A DNA stretch of 64,000 nucleotides from Aspidiotus rigidus (GCA_035079385.1 JAVHKY010000059.1:1600001-1664000), one strand, 5' to 3'. Shown: positions 1 to 10,741, numbered from the stretch's first letter. Notes: a model not told the origin generated them from the sequence alone. A program made the numbers and translations.

Positions 1-1245
1 GGTAAAAGAAGTGATTAGGTTTTACATCCTTCTTGCATACAACCACTCCGAAAGTGGCGTTGAGCACATTCTTAAAAGAGCACCCTTAGTATTGAGGTTT
101 CCACCTAACCGAAGAAGCTGAAGAGCCCTACTCCCTCCAAAGCCTAGTATATAATAGAAAGCAACATAAAACTCTTGAAATTTTTTTTCATATCCTAAGA
201 TCAAAGGGTACGGACATAACGGGAACATGGAGGCATCTGGATAAAATTTGAAGGATAAATTACATCCCCCAACACAGCCTGAAGAAATGAAACATATCAG
301 AATTAATGAAATAAAATGAAGCGCTAAATGAGTAAACTATGTCTAGCTCAGAAGATTTGATTAAGGCCAAAAGATTCAGCAACTGCCAAAATTAGATTTC
401 GTCAAAATGAATAGTGTTCTTGAATTACGGTTAAAATTTTGAAGATGATATCGGTAATAAAATCAAGAATCTCATTTTAATTTTTATAAATGTCCTTCAG
501 TTTTCGTTGTTATCGGCTCTGGATTTCTCGATTTTCGGAACTCTCGTGCCTGTATTTTTTGAGTCCATTTTACCGGTAGAGCTGGGAGCTAAGAAGCTGT
601 TTAAATTCCTTGTCTCCTACAGAGTTTAGAGCTTGAGAGTTTGCCAAGTTTCACTACTGCTCCCACAGTGCACAGTCCTTTTTCTATACCGGTTTGTTCA
701 GGGCTTTGAATTCTTGGCGCAATTGTAAGAAAATTGTTACCCACCTTTAAAACTCTTTCCTTGCCCTAACAGTGGCGGGAACATTGACAATACACATTCA
801 TGAGAACAAATTGTGCAATATCTTATGTCTTATCTTCATCCGAATGTTTATGATTGAACTGCACTACAAAAGTATTTCTCAATTCAATAATCCTAGTCTA
901 AAACAATTCAGAAATGTGAGAATTACCTACACTTTTTCTTCTTTGTTTCCGGATGGATGAGTGACGAGGTACGCGAAAGATATAAGCAATTTCATATTCA
1001 GTCTATTAATATTGTACACCTCTAGTTTGGGAAATTGAATTGGGTCTTCAGACCCGAATTGCTGTTCTGTGTCTATATAATAATGTGAGCATATTATACA
1101 AAAATTAAATGTCGGTCGCCAAAGCACGTTTATTTGCCATCTCGACTTCTACACTCAAGATAAATTATCTTTTATTATCTGATCTAAGGTATGTCCCCTA
1201 CTTCTGCTTATGTGCTTATACGGAGAATAAAAGCTTTAAGGACAC
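1..1245. repeat. Diverged partial copy of the duplicated locus (copy 0)
   Basis: This stretch aligns by eye with 8432-9525 and 23493-24622, the 3' halves of the two complete copies, with frequent substitutions and small indels. Shared landmarks include the minus-strand exon candidate near 22-278, the block around 540-660, and GGATGGATGAGTGACGAGG near 949. The copy extends slightly further than copy 1, because the text around 1207-1235 (CTTATACGGAGAATAAAA) also follows copy 2 near 24600 but not copy 1. The 5' half with the Cys/Pro-rich gene would lie left of the window. Confidence 0.8.
22..278 (-). other. Possible minus-strand terminal exon, copy 0
   Basis: On the minus strand a pyrimidine-rich acceptor (TTTCATTTCTTCAG) ends at 279, and the same acceptor is kept in copies 1 and 2. 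Read from the acceptor, the frame gives about 25 residues (ending PPCSRYVRTL) and stops. A second frame, open from a Met at 228 to 22, matches the frame used in copies 1 and 2 (GYEKKFQE, LQLL, LGG). The switch is caused by a 10-bp tandem duplication (CATGGAGGCA) that copies 1 and 2 carry and this copy lacks. I recognise no family. It may be a decayed exon or a conserved non-coding block. Confidence 0.25.
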
Positions 1246-1249
1246 TTCG

Positions 1250-1660
1250 AGCTGTACCATATGATAAGAAGGGGCCTTTAGAAAAATTTCCACTCTCGAG
1301 CCCCTTTCTATCCCTCCTATCATATATAGCTCGGTGGTAGGAATTTGGACAGGGAACCTGTTCCATGGGTTTTTTTTTTGAGAAATTTGCAATGTGCGGT
1401 ACTCCGTGCGCCGTCCAACAAAAAACTTGACTCTCGAACTATATATGATAGGAGAGGGACTTACAAAAAATGTTGACTCTCGAGCTATTTATGATGGGAG
1501 CTGTACTTAGAAAAACAACGGCTTCCTCAACGAAGTTAAACAAGGAATGCAGGGAACCTGTTTTATGATTCAAATGGGATTTGGTATTGAAAATTCAATG
1601 AAGCCTGGACCTAGATAAAGCTAGTATAAAGAAGGTTTAGACCTACTATAAGCCTAGTAT
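1250..1660. repeat. Satellite-mosaic repeat (family A)
   Basis: This block contains broken copies of the family A modules. They are the 44-bp AGCTCGAGAGTCG/TTTTCCAAGTCCC unit, the hairpin module CAGGGAACCTGTTTTATG (about 1345 and 1551), the GCGGTACTCCGTGCG module, and the module reading AAGCCTGGACCTAGATAAAG. No reading frame of interest is present. Confidence 0.75.
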
Positions 1661-1666
1661 AATATA

Positions 1667-1842
1667 AACACAATAATGAGCTTGAAAGCACTGTCGTCTT
1701 AAAAAATTTTTTACTAATACGGACGTTTCACGTGTGTACGTTCGAAACGTCCGTATTAGTAAAAAATTTTTTAAGACGACAGTGCTTTCAAGCTCATTAT
1801 TGTGTTTATGATATACTCGTCTGGACAAGTCCTTTTATTATT
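1667..1842. mobile_element. 176-bp insertion with a perfect 66-bp-arm hairpin and 12-bp target duplication
   Basis: The arms 1664-1729 and 1744-1809 are perfect reverse complements around a 14-bp loop. TAGTATAATATA lies at 1655-1666 and again at 1843-1854. The uninterrupted form of this site is present in other family A copies (for example near 2385-2405), so the repeat looks like a target-site duplication. After the hairpin come 33 bp ending in a T/A-rich stretch. A 12-bp duplication is long for a cut-and-paste MITE and fits reverse-transcription-type insertion better, but this is inference. Transcribed, it would form one long perfect double-stranded RNA stem. Confidence 0.7.
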
Positions 1843-1879
1843 TAGTATAATATAGTTTGAAAGTCTAAATTTTTCTCGA

Positions 1880-2115
1880 ATCTAGGCGAAATTTTTCCAA
1901 GTCCCCCTCACATCACATATAGCTTGAGAGTAGAAATTTTTCCAAGTCCCCCTCCTATCATATATAGCTCGGGAGTCGAAAATTTTCCAAGTCCCTCTTC
2001 TATCAAATATAGCTCGAGAGTCGAAATTTTTCCAAGTCCCCCTTCTATCAAATATAGCTCGAGAGTCGAAATTTTTCTAAGTCCCCCTCCTATCATATAT
2101 AGCTCGGGAGTGGAA
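1880..2115. repeat. 44-bp satellite array, about five units
   Basis: Tandem units of about 43-44 bp contain CTATCATATATAGCTCGAG and TCGAAATTTTTCCAAGTCCC. Both strands are open only because the unit length permits it, and the translated repeats have no protein character. Confidence 0.85.
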
Positions 2116-2930
2116 ATTTTTCCAAGTTTTTTGTTGGAAGGCGGACGGCGCACGGCAAATTTCTCAAAAAGCCCCCCATAAAACAGGTTCCCTGTTAACA
2201 TTTTGACTCTCGAGCCATATATGATAGGAGAGGAACTTGGAAAAACGACGGCTTCCTTAACGAAGTTAAACGAGGAACGCAGGGAACCTGTTTTATGAGT
2301 CGAATGGGATTTGGTATTGAAAATTCAAGGAAGCCTAGACCTAGATAAAGATAGTATAAAGAAGGCCTAGACCTACTATAAGCCTATCATAATATAGTTT
2401 GAGAATCTAAATTTTTCTCGCTCGAGAGACGAAATTTTTCCAAGTCCCTCTCCTATCATATATGGCTCGAGAGTCGAAATTTTTCCAAGTTTTTTGTTGG
2501 AAGGCGGACGGCGCACGGCAAATTTCTCAAAAAGCCCCCCATAAAACAGGTTCCCTGTTAACATTTTGACTCTCGAGCCATATATGATAGGAGAGGAACT
2601 TGGAAAAACGACGGCTTCCTTAACGAAGTTAAACGAGGAACGCAGGGAACCTGTTTTATGAGTCGAATGGGATTTGGTATTGAAAATTCAAGGAAGCCTA
2701 GACCTAGATAAAGATAGTATAAAGAAGGCCTAGACCTACTATAAGCCTATCATAATATAGTTTGAGAATCTAAATTTTTCTCGCTCGAGAGACGAAATTT
2801 TTCCAAGTCCCTCTCCTATCATATATGGCTCGAGAGTCGAAATTTTTCCAAGTTTTTCGCTGGACGGCGCACGGCGTACGCCAGATTTCTCAAATAGCCC
2901 CCCATAAAACAGGTTCCCTGTTAAAATTTC
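2113..2930. repeat. 363-bp tandem duplication of a composite family A unit
   Basis: The text starting at 2201 recurs at 2564 with almost no change, giving a 363-bp period. Each unit holds a forward hairpin module (CAGGGAACCTGTTTTATG), the AAGCCTAGACC module, one 44-bp satellite unit, a GGCGGACGGCGCACGG module and a reversed hairpin module (CATAAAACAGGTTCCCTG). A third unit, from about 2839, is partial and diverged. Confidence 0.85.
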
Positions 2931-3103
2931 CATCTAATATGGCTCGAGAGTCGAAATTTTTTGTCCTCCTCCTATCATATGTGTATAACTCGAGAGTCAG
3001 AATTATTTTCAAGTCTTCCTCCTAGCATACATAGTTCGAGAATTAAGAAAAATTTAAGTACTCTCCAGCTACGTATATTATACTAGACTTATGGTCTAGG
3101 GCC

Positions 3104-3286
3104 AGGCCTATTCAATTAGTTTTTACCAATGGCCACTTTTTGTGGTTCGAGGGGCGCGCGGGCCGCAAGTAAAGAAGAGGGAATAAAAACATGAATTAGA
3201 ACCATTTTTTATGTAATTTAATTGCCGTTTGATATCTCTCGCGGGCTACTCGAAGTGGCTTCGCGGGCCGCTAATTGAATAGGCCT
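3104..3286. mobile_element. Small inverted-repeat element (MITE-like), 183 bp
   Basis: AGGCCTATTCAATTAG at 3104-3119 is matched by its reverse complement at 3271-3286. The interior is GC-rich near both ends (GCGGGCCGC) and non-coding. The flanks (TCTAGGGCC, CTAGACTCTAGG) are family A text, so it sits inside that mosaic. I could not fix a target duplication. Confidence 0.45.
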
Positions 3287-3289
3287 AGA

Positions 3290-3400
3290 CTCTAGGCCCT
3301 CTTTTTACTAGCTTTATACTACGTCTAGGCTTCCTCGAATTCTCAATACCAAATTCAATTTGACTCATAAAACAGGTTCCCTGCGTTTTTCGTTCAACTG
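3290..3400 (-). repeat. Family A fragment, reversed
   Basis: Reverse-orientation modules GTCTAGGCTTCC and CATAAAACAGGTTCCCTG mark the right edge of the first mosaic block, next to the MULE relic. Confidence 0.6.
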
Positions 3401-3492
3401 GGGAGAGTTCGTTTGGGCGAAGATGGTAAAATCATGTCACCCTCTGCATATTATTTGGGCGAGGAAAAACTTATTGCTCGTGTATCGGTTGA

Positions 3493-3906
3493 GTGAATGA
3501 CGTGTTGGAGGTAGCTCCACCAGAAGTGACAGAATATGCAGATTATCTGACGGATACGTACATTGAAATGTACTCGCGCTTTCCACCTGACAAATGGGCT
3601 GGTGAACCAAGTTCTGCTCCTCGAACAACAAACGGACCTGAATCTTTTCACAGCTCGGTTAACAAAGAGTTCTATCATCCGCATCTATCAATTCATGCCG
3701 TCTCTCTCAGTTTTCAGCATATTCAAGTTAATTCGCTTTTAGCAATTAATGGTATACAACGAGGCAAAGTGAAGAAGTTGAAGCAAGAAACAGAAAGAAA
3801 AATAATGAGGACAAAAGAAACTTGGAATAAGTACCTTGCTGGAGAAATAAGTCGCATGCACTATATCAAAGTCCTTGGTTATCGATACTCCACAAAGCTA
3901 CCTTGA
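3493..3906 (+). pseudogene. MULE transposase C-terminal fragment
   Basis: This 137-codon open stretch starts at a GTG right after an in-frame TGA and has no proper start. The segment NGPESFHSSVNKEF followed by HPH and an LSFQHIQ region is what I know from the C-terminal side of Mutator-like (MULE) transposase proteins of arthropods, where N-G-x-E-S-F-H is conserved. The DDE catalytic part is missing, so it is a relic of a longer transposase that was about 400-600 residues in life. A Lys/Glu-rich helix and the segment YIKVLGYRYS close the fragment. It sits between family A repeats on the left and unique sequence on the right. Identification rests on remembered family motifs. Confidence 0.6.
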
Positions 3907-4614
3907 TATCTTTTTCACAACTGCACTAAAGATTTTGACATGAAGACTTAAGTACAGTACAGCATGTACTTGTATGACATTCAAATGCGTTCGACGCAAT
4001 ATTCGTTTTTTTAAATTAATATACATATAGGTACCACGTGTAAACTTCTCTCTTCATAATATTCTTAACCGTACCAGTTTGCTCTCTGAGTACACTGACA
4101 GTCCTCAGTTTGTGAAAAACAGGAAGGAAAATATTAAAAACGAAAAAACGAATACTCCAAGGGGAATTGCGTCCCACTAGAAACGACAACTCAGATTCAT
4201 ATTGAATATACTAATTTTGAAACAGCTATTCATCAGGCGGTACGTCATGTTTGGCCACAAACATCAATATTCGGTTGTCAATTCCACCTTGGTCGGTCTC
4301 GGCACTGTAAGCTTCAGCAACTTGGCTCAGTTTCCTGTGAGAAGCCTTGTTCGAAGTCCGGGATATATCGTACCTGAAAATGCGTAGCGGCTCCGGAAGT
4401 GAAAGGATAGACCCGAAAGAAGCCATTGTCGAACAGTACATGACACGACTGGACGGAGGTGACATCGATAGATCAACTTTTGTACACGACCTACCAAGGA
4501 AATTCCTTCCTCCAAAAATTAAATAACCTACGCGCAGTATTCTTGAAAAAAATTTTAATCTTTTGTAACGAGTTGTAATCATATTTTCATCGAATATTAG
4601 GACTATCATTCTGC
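3907..4614. other. No convincing gene; one short ORF
   Basis: The only item of note is a 47-codon ATG frame at 4380-4523 on the plus strand with coding-like composition (contains PKEAIVEQY and FVHDLPRKFLPPK). It may be a piece of a transposon gene, but I do not recognise the family. Confidence 0.3.
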
Positions 4615-4765
4615 TTCAGTGGGATGCAATTCATCCAACCTTCAGGACGCAACTCATAATATGAACGGTTTCTTTAGGGACGCAATTCAACTATCTCATT
4701 TTTTTTCTCGGGCCGCAATTGATGCAAAATGGGGTTTTAGGGACGCAACTAATAACTTCCTGTAT
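4615..4765. repeat. Degenerate GGGACGCAA repeat
   Basis: Five short motifs (GGGATGCAATTC, GGACGCAACTC, GGGACGCAATTC, GGGCCGCAATTG, GGGACGCAACTA) occur within 140 bp at spacings of roughly 26 to 45 bp. Similar motifs appear near 57150-57230 (GGGACGCAATTTG, GGGCCGCAATTTG). Confidence 0.45.
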
Positions 4766-5837
4766 CTCCGCGCGTCCCCTCAGGAACTACCTTTTGGTCG
4801 GGCGAATAGGTCACCTCTGGGGAACACTCAAGGAAAAAGACCATGGCTTTGGCTCAGAACCGAAAATTTTTCAAGTCGCACCAGTCAAAAATAAAGAGAC
4901 TGAAAAAGAATGCAGTAGCAAGCCGCTGGAACCCTGAATAGCAACAGGTAGACGCATTACATCATTCCAGATTTTCACTTCGGATTGGCCCTGAAAATTA
5001 CCTGATCATTTTCGAGCAATCAGGCACTGAACGTGAACGGGGAACTTAACGAGTACTTCTACAGGAGAAAATACAGACAGACCAGAGGCGTTTTTGCGGC
5101 TAATCGGCTGAAACAGCAGATCAAATAATATTCCCTGACTGCATCGTCCAATTGAGCACTCCTTGGTAGAGAGAGATACTTATATATAGAGGTCGTATTT
5201 GTAAGTGTGCGCAGTCGTGTCTCTAAGGGTCGGTCGCAGCCTGAAACCAGGGGGCGACAAAACGGCCTATTATCGTAGAATTTTCATCTTCTTTTTCTTT
5301 CCCTCTTTATGTGGGTGAACCAGAGCTGAGTAAGAGGCGTCTATAACCATATAGCAGTTATGTTCGGGTGAATTCAGCAATTCGATGCATTCATTAAGGG
5401 ATAAATTCAGCAGTCAGAGTGTCATCATGCCTTCCACTAGCCCTAAACTAAAATTGTAGAGCTTAAAAGTTTTTGAAACACTCCTCTGTTGAAACACAAA
5501 ATTTTTGAAAACACTGCATTTATCACGAACTCGGATTGTTACTCATCAGGCGACTTGGAAAAAAATTAGATTTTGACTGCAATCAAGAGCAGTTCACTTA
5601 CCTCGACCTTCATAGAAAGAAAGAGGCTGCTGGTGTCTTTATTGCTTGTGTCTGAGGAAACTCGAAATGAGTTTTGATCCTTGAATACTAAAAAGGCTAC
5701 TTTTCCATTACTGTAGTACACGAAAGAAGTATTTTCCGAGTACAGAGGTTAATGATGAGATTGCTGTGATTTTTTCGGAACAAGACGTTATTTGATCACT
5801 GCGTAACATAAAGTCTTTACATAACATTCAAAATTTG
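4766..5837. other. Unique intergenic sequence, nothing recognised
   Basis: I see no long frame, repeat array or terminal inverted repeat here. The last bases before 5838 show loose similarity to the sequence before 12879, so the duplication edge may be older and blurred. Confidence 0.4.
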
Positions 5838-6009
5838 GAAAAATTAAAATGTGCGCTTCACGGTATAGAGCTTCATGGCACGACATCATAAGATGCCTTT
5901 TCAAAGACTACAGGGATGGAAGATCTTTTCTGAGGAACTGTGTAAAAGTATAAAATGATACAATATCAGTTTTCGATAAACTAAAAAAATTGTTATGACT
6001 TGAAGACAT

Positions 6010-7302
6010 CTTTCAAGTATTTGAAAATTATTGCAGCCAATATCGTCGCTATCGTCTATCATTCTCTCATTTTCTCCTCAAATTAACTTTACGTCACTTG
6101 TAGAAATTTCCATATTGAAAATTGCGGTGCAGCTAAAAGCGCAATCAAAGAATTTTCTGTTCTTGATCATTTCATAATTTGAACGTTTTCCAGTTATCTG
6201 TGTTGACCGTACCTCAATTAGTAAACATTTAGGCCTCTAGAAATTCTTACGTTCTCATTTGAGATATTTCTTGTCACTTTGCGACTCTCGCAATGGAAAA
6301 AAAAAATAAACAAAAGTTTTATTTCGACTTTCGATTAATTGATTTGGAATCTTTCGCGGATGTAGCTTACAGCACTTTGTTCCCTGTTTATAAACTTTCA
6401 ATTATACTTATTGATAGAATTGTAGATATGAAGTAAGGGCTACAAGAATAAAGATGCGTAAATTTCGAGAAAATTTACAAACAAATGAGGGATCATAATT
6501 TCTTGCTTCGTTATAAGAAGAGAGAATCAAATGGTTTGCAATTCAGTCTTTGAGTGTTGGTGATAGATTAACATCCAGTTTGTCTCATTTCAGATAACCA
6601 CAGGCGCAAGAAGATGACGATGAGTGTTGGATTTTGGTCTGAATCAATTTTTTCTTTTCTATTTCAAAAACTGAACCACTTATTCTGGTTCACTGATAAC
6701 TTACCTACGTATTTTTCTTCCTTTTCTTTCTTTATCTTTTTATCTAATTGGATCTTTAGGTCCCAAATTGAGTGACACGCTATCCTTAACTTATGTAGGT
6801 ATCAAAACATTTTCTTACATCACTCGGGTGACTACAGTACATTATTTGTTTGCATATAAGCCATTCTTTTTACTTTTTCTCGAACTCATTTGTACAAACG
6901 GTGCGAATAGTGTATGTGTATAGGTTTATTTTTCTACAGGCACTTTACTCATAACCATGTGCAAAGGTTTGTCCTTCCGTTCTCTGGTTACTAAATGTAG
7001 GTACATCGTGAAAGATGACTTCCTAATTATGAGATAAAGAAGAATTCAATATAGTCAACAATACTGAAATTAGTTGCTAAAATTTTCTTTTGCAGTAATT
7101 GCCTTCAATTTCCCACCTATGAAACTTTGAAAACTATATTATACTTTGAATAAAAACGTTGGCTACTGCACCTTAATTCAACCAATATCATTGACTTCAT
7201 ATACATTCACTCATAAATTTTATAAATATTCATTCTAAACATTATGAACTGGATCGTCGCTGGCATTTTCTGATATTATTTTTCTCATGTAGGAGGTTAA
7301 AG
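6010..7302. other. Upstream region or first intron of the Cys/Pro-rich gene, copy 1
   Basis: No in-frame start for the gene is present in the exon beginning near 7303, so at least one 5' exon should lie in or before this stretch. Possible acceptors (TTTTGCAG near 7096) and several ATGs exist, but I could not choose a first exon. Confidence 0.3.
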
Positions 7303-8027
7303 AAAAAACAAACTGTACGAGTGTGTCATCGTTCAAACTTGTCCTGTTGGTCACTTTGCTGAAACGTGTAGATGCGAATTTGACGCTGCGGATTTAGCGG
7401 TAAAAAAGAAGTGCTGTAAACTTTGTTGCCCACCACCACCACCTTGCTGTCCACCAAAACCACCTTGCTGCTGCCCTCCGATTATGCCACAAGGATGTTG
7501 TTGCGGTGCCCCACCGCCCACTTGCGGCCAACCAGCGCGTGCTCCGCCACCCCAGCAGAAGTGTGGTCCACCACCACCGCCAGCATGTAGCCCTCTGCCA
7601 GAACAATCCGCGCCTCCACCACAGCAATGTGGTATGCCGCCGCCACAACAATGTGGTGGAACTCCTATGATGATGCAGCAGCAAATGGGGGCAATGCAGA
7701 AGCCACCTTGCGTAAGTTACTTTTTATACTTGACAATTTTGCTCAAATTTCTCAGGTAATTATCACATGAATTTGTTGTTATTCCAGGGTGGAGGAGGCT
7801 GCTCTGAAGATCCTTATGCAGCTCTTAAAAACTGCGTTAAGCAATGTTTGTCTGAGAGATGCGACGTAGCAAACGCTTGCGGAGTCGAATGTCCATCTGA
7901 ATGCGGGTTTTATTGGACCAGCTACGGTGTATGTATTAGAGACCTCACTTCAGATTCAAGCGATGGGGAGCCGGTTAAGTTGCAACCCCCAAAAAAATAC
8001 AAAAAGAAGAAAAAGAAAGGTAGATAA
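7303..8027 (+). CDS. Cys/Pro-rich spliced gene, copy 1 (5' end not found)
   Basis: Two exons join in phase 0: 7303-7711, donor GTAAGT, intron 7712-7787, acceptor ATTCCAG, then 7788-8027 with the stop. The first visible exon must start after the in-frame TAA at 7298-7300, most simply at the AG of 7301-7302. That gives at least 215 residues, about 30 of them Cys. Order: a Cys-containing lead (ECV, QTC, ETCRC), a basic CC motif (KKKCCKLCC), a Pro/Cys core (PPPPPCC, PPCCCPP, QGCCCG), a Gln/Pro/Met stretch (PPPQQCG, MMMQQQ), a second Cys domain (NCVKQC, ERC, NAC, VEC, SEC) with an aromatic patch, and a Lys-rich tail. Composition recalls Cys-rich sperm structural or metal-binding proteins, but I cannot assign a family. 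The antisense frame is a shadow. Confidence 0.6.
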
Positions 8028-8477
8028 CTAAAATTGGGTTTCAAAATATTTCTATTCCTTAATACAGTCATGGTATCTTTTCTAGTGTTGAATAGCATAT
8101 ATCGACTTTAGTTCACACTGACATCTACAATGTAATAGAGAATATATCGAATTATAAAATTATAATTCATAAATAATTGTTTAGATATTTATGTTGTGTT
8201 TGAGTTTTCATTTATGATACAAAGTAAGAAAATTTCAATTTTCTTCTTGCTAGACAGAGATATTCTTATTGTTTGTCATTGACATGTAAAATTTGGATCA
8301 AACATCAATACATATATAAATCTAGGGTGGACCCGTTCAGCCTCCTTGTCGACGAAAATTAAAATATTATCTGCTTATGTTCACCGAATTTGTATCATTT
8401 TTTCAGAATATTAAAGAAAAGAAAAATGAAAGTTAAAAGAAGAGATCTTCTTTTATATCTTTCTTGCATACAACTAT
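8028..8477. other. 3' flank of the Cys/Pro-rich gene
   Basis: AT-rich sequence follows the stop codon. No canonical AATAAA is obvious in the first 150 bp, though ATAAATAATTG near 8170 could serve. Nothing else is recognised before the minus-strand exon candidate. Confidence 0.35.
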
Positions 8478-8714
8478 TCACACAAGATGTGGAGTCAAGC
8501 GTTCCTTGTTATTGACGTCTCCACCTAACTTGAGAAGTTGAAGAACTCCACTCCCTTCAAATCCTAAGTTAGTATATAATAGAGAGACAACGTAACACTC
8601 TTGAAATTTCTTTTCATATCCTATGATAAAATGGTACGGACACAACGGGAACATGGAGGCACATGGAGGCGTCTGGACAAAATTTCGAGGATAAATTCCA
8701 TCCCCCAACCCGGC
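8478..8714 (-). CDS. Possible minus-strand terminal exon, copy 1
   Basis: A good acceptor (TTTTTCATCTTTTCAG) ends at 8715 on the minus strand, and from there one frame stays open for 78 codons to a TGA at 8478. It begins AGLGDGIYPRNFVQTPPC and continues with FPLCPY, GYEKKFQE and LLKLGG. The same acceptor and most of the frame persist in copy 0 despite many substitutions, and copy 2 is identical. The 10-bp repeat CATGGAGGCA is doubled here but single in copy 0, which changes the frame, so at least one of the copies is broken or the region is not coding. The next minus-strand open stretch upstream (9069-8878, LNSVGDKEFKQLL) also differs from copy 0 by a frameshift. The product is unknown. Confidence 0.3.
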   Translation of the reverse strand, partial: AGLGDGIYPRNFVQTPPCASMFPLCPYHFIIGYEKKFQECYVVSLLYTNLGFEGSGVLQLLKLGGDVNNKERLTPHLV

Positions 8715-9525
8715 CTGAAAAGATGAAAAATATCAGAATTAACAAAATAAAAAGCAAAATAAGTAAACCAAGTCTAGCTCAGAAGATTTGATTTACATCG
8801 AAAGATTCAGCAACTGCCAAAATTAGATATTTTTGAAAACAGCTAGGTACTTGAAGAATAGTGTTCTTGAATTACGGCTAGAATTTTGAAGATAATATCG
8901 GTAATGAAATCAAGAATCTGATTTCAATTTTTATAAATGTTCTAGATTTCTCGATTTTTGGAACTCTCTTGCCTCTATTTTTTGAGTCCATTTTACCAGT
9001 AGAGCTCGAGGTAAGAAGCTGTTTGAATTCCTTGTCTCCTACAGAGTTTAGAGCTTCAAAGTTTGCCAAGTTTCACTACTTCTACCACAGTGCACATCCC
9101 TTTTTTATACTCGTACGTTTAGGGTTTTGAATTCTTGGCGCAAGCAAGAAAATTGTTCCCTACGCTTCAAACTCTTTCCTTGCCCTGATGGTGGCGGAAA
9201 CATTGACAATACACATTGAGGAGTACAAATTGAGCAATGTCTTATCTACACTTTTTCTTCTTTGTTTCCGGATGGATGAGTGACGAGGAACACGAAAGAT
9301 ATAAGTAATTTCTTATTCAGTCCATTTATATTCTACACCTCTAGTTCGGGAAATTGAATTAGATCTTCAGACCCGAATTGCTGTTCTGTGTCTATAATAA
9401 TTATGTGAGCATATTTTTCAAAAATTAAATATCGTCCGCCATAGCATGTTTATTTGCCATCTCGACTTCTACACTCAAGATAAATGAAGCACTATTATTT
9501 GATCTAAGATCTCTCCACTACTTCT

Positions 9526-9907
9526 ACTTCTATATTATAAGACACAAAACGTATATTTCGGCGCCGGTAATCTCCACTCCTACCGAATACTTTTCCCCGA
9601 AATTTTCCTGATACACATTTATTGTTCCAGAGAAGAAGAATAATTAAAAAAATTTTGGAAAAATGAAGTTTTAAAGCTGAAATTAAGCTTTTAAGTTAGG
9701 TCTATATTGGTTACTACTTCTACGGTGTATTCTTGATACAAAAATAAATTTTTCCTTTTATCGTGTTAATGGACGAAATATGTACGAAGTATTGACAAAT
9801 AACCATATATATGTATTCTCTTCCTTTTTGCCATGGAAAAATATTTTTATTTACATCTCGAAGGAATAATGATGAGATGACACTACTTTTACGCTACTCA
9901 ATTAATA
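9526..9907. other. Start of the 3.35-kb spacer unique to the copy 1/copy 2 interval
   Basis: Homology to copy 2 stops near 9525, and the sequence up to 12878 has no counterpart after 24584. This part is AT-rich and without a gene. Confidence 0.4.
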
Positions 9908-10741
9908 ATGGTTGCGTTTATATGCTTTTTTGATAGTGTAGAAAGAAAAAATCCAAGAGCGGTGTTACGAAAATCAGTGGGGAAGCGCATGAGACGAAAC
10001 TGTGAGAGCACGACAAACAGTTCTCCAATGGGCAGTTTTATTCCTCCTAGAAATTGCACATTCATTTACGATGTTAATTTTAACTATAAATGCAATGGGA
10101 TTATCGGTGGTCTAAGCTATATTCTCTGGTGAAAGTAAGAATATGTATTGTGGTAAGGGACAAGTGAAATTAGATATGTGTAGTCCTCCAGAATTGTTGA
10201 TTAATTTATTGGACGGTTCGCATGAGAAGTTGTCCGCGTTTTTCAAATATTTACGAAAATATAACAACGCCTTTGCCATGACCTCATTCGGTTGTCAAGA
10301 GGAATGGGATTTCCTGACATTCAAAATTTCTGGGAAAGTGCACCACCGCATAGGTACCCTATTACCTGAATCTGATCGTAACCCACAGTACCTGCAGCTG
10401 AATTTTGTTAAAATAAGGAGGAGACATTTTATAGATGTCAGAACACCGACCGCGAGACGATGGATGTCGATTTAATTGTAGAATTACAGCGAATGCTCCA
10501 CGAGAATAACATATACGTTCAAAATTTCAAACATAGTTTCGAAAGAATGAAAACTATTGACAAGGACGTACGATTAATATTACGCGATAAGAAGATACAG
10601 GGTATTCATAGGGGAAGAACAAATTTGCCAACTTCCAATGACGACGTTGCTGTGATATTCCCTGGACAAGTGGTTGATAAACGGGATATCATTTTAGAGT
10701 GTGAGTGCCTACATTATAAAGGAGAAGAGTGGTTTTTTTAG
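9908..10741 (+). pseudogene. Helitron Rep/helicase N-terminal relic
   Basis: Three frame blocks follow one another. 9908-10132 is a weak N-terminal piece with a Cys and basic residues. 10143-10475 carries CGKGQVKLD, PPELL, NNAFAMTSFG, HHRIGTLLP and PQYLQLNF. 10460-10741 carries ELQRMLHENNIYVQNFK, IRG/IHRGRTNLPT and DVAVIFPGQ. This order is the Helitron_like_N region known from animal Helitrons, which precedes the HUH Rep nuclease and the Pif1-type helicase; both of those are absent here. The frame shifts near 10460 and stops in the 10132-10143 gap show decay. A full Helitron protein exceeds 1400 residues, so this is a fragment. It lies in the spacer between the two locus copies, so Helitron insertion may have shaped that spacer. 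Confidence 0.75.

Larger units (their letters stand above)
5838..9525. repeat. Segmental duplication, copy 1
   Basis: This segment matches 12879-13044 plus 21065-24584. Removing the 8020 bp added by the foldback insertion leaves a constant offset of 7041 bp, and after the insertion the offset is 15061 throughout. In the lines I compared from 6002 onward I found one base difference (9239 versus 24300), while the first 60 bp carry about five. Such identity means a very recent duplication, gene conversion, or an assembly artefact. Confidence 0.9.

Noticed and set aside
1880..2115. Regularly spaced 44-bp units that look like a CRISPR array
   Set aside because: The whole unit repeats, with no unique spacers, and the genome is eukaryotic. 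It is a satellite.
7394..7684. Trp/Arg-rich minus-strand ORF of 96 codons
   Set aside because: It is the antisense of the Pro/Cys codons of the spliced gene; the same shadow appears at 22455-22745.
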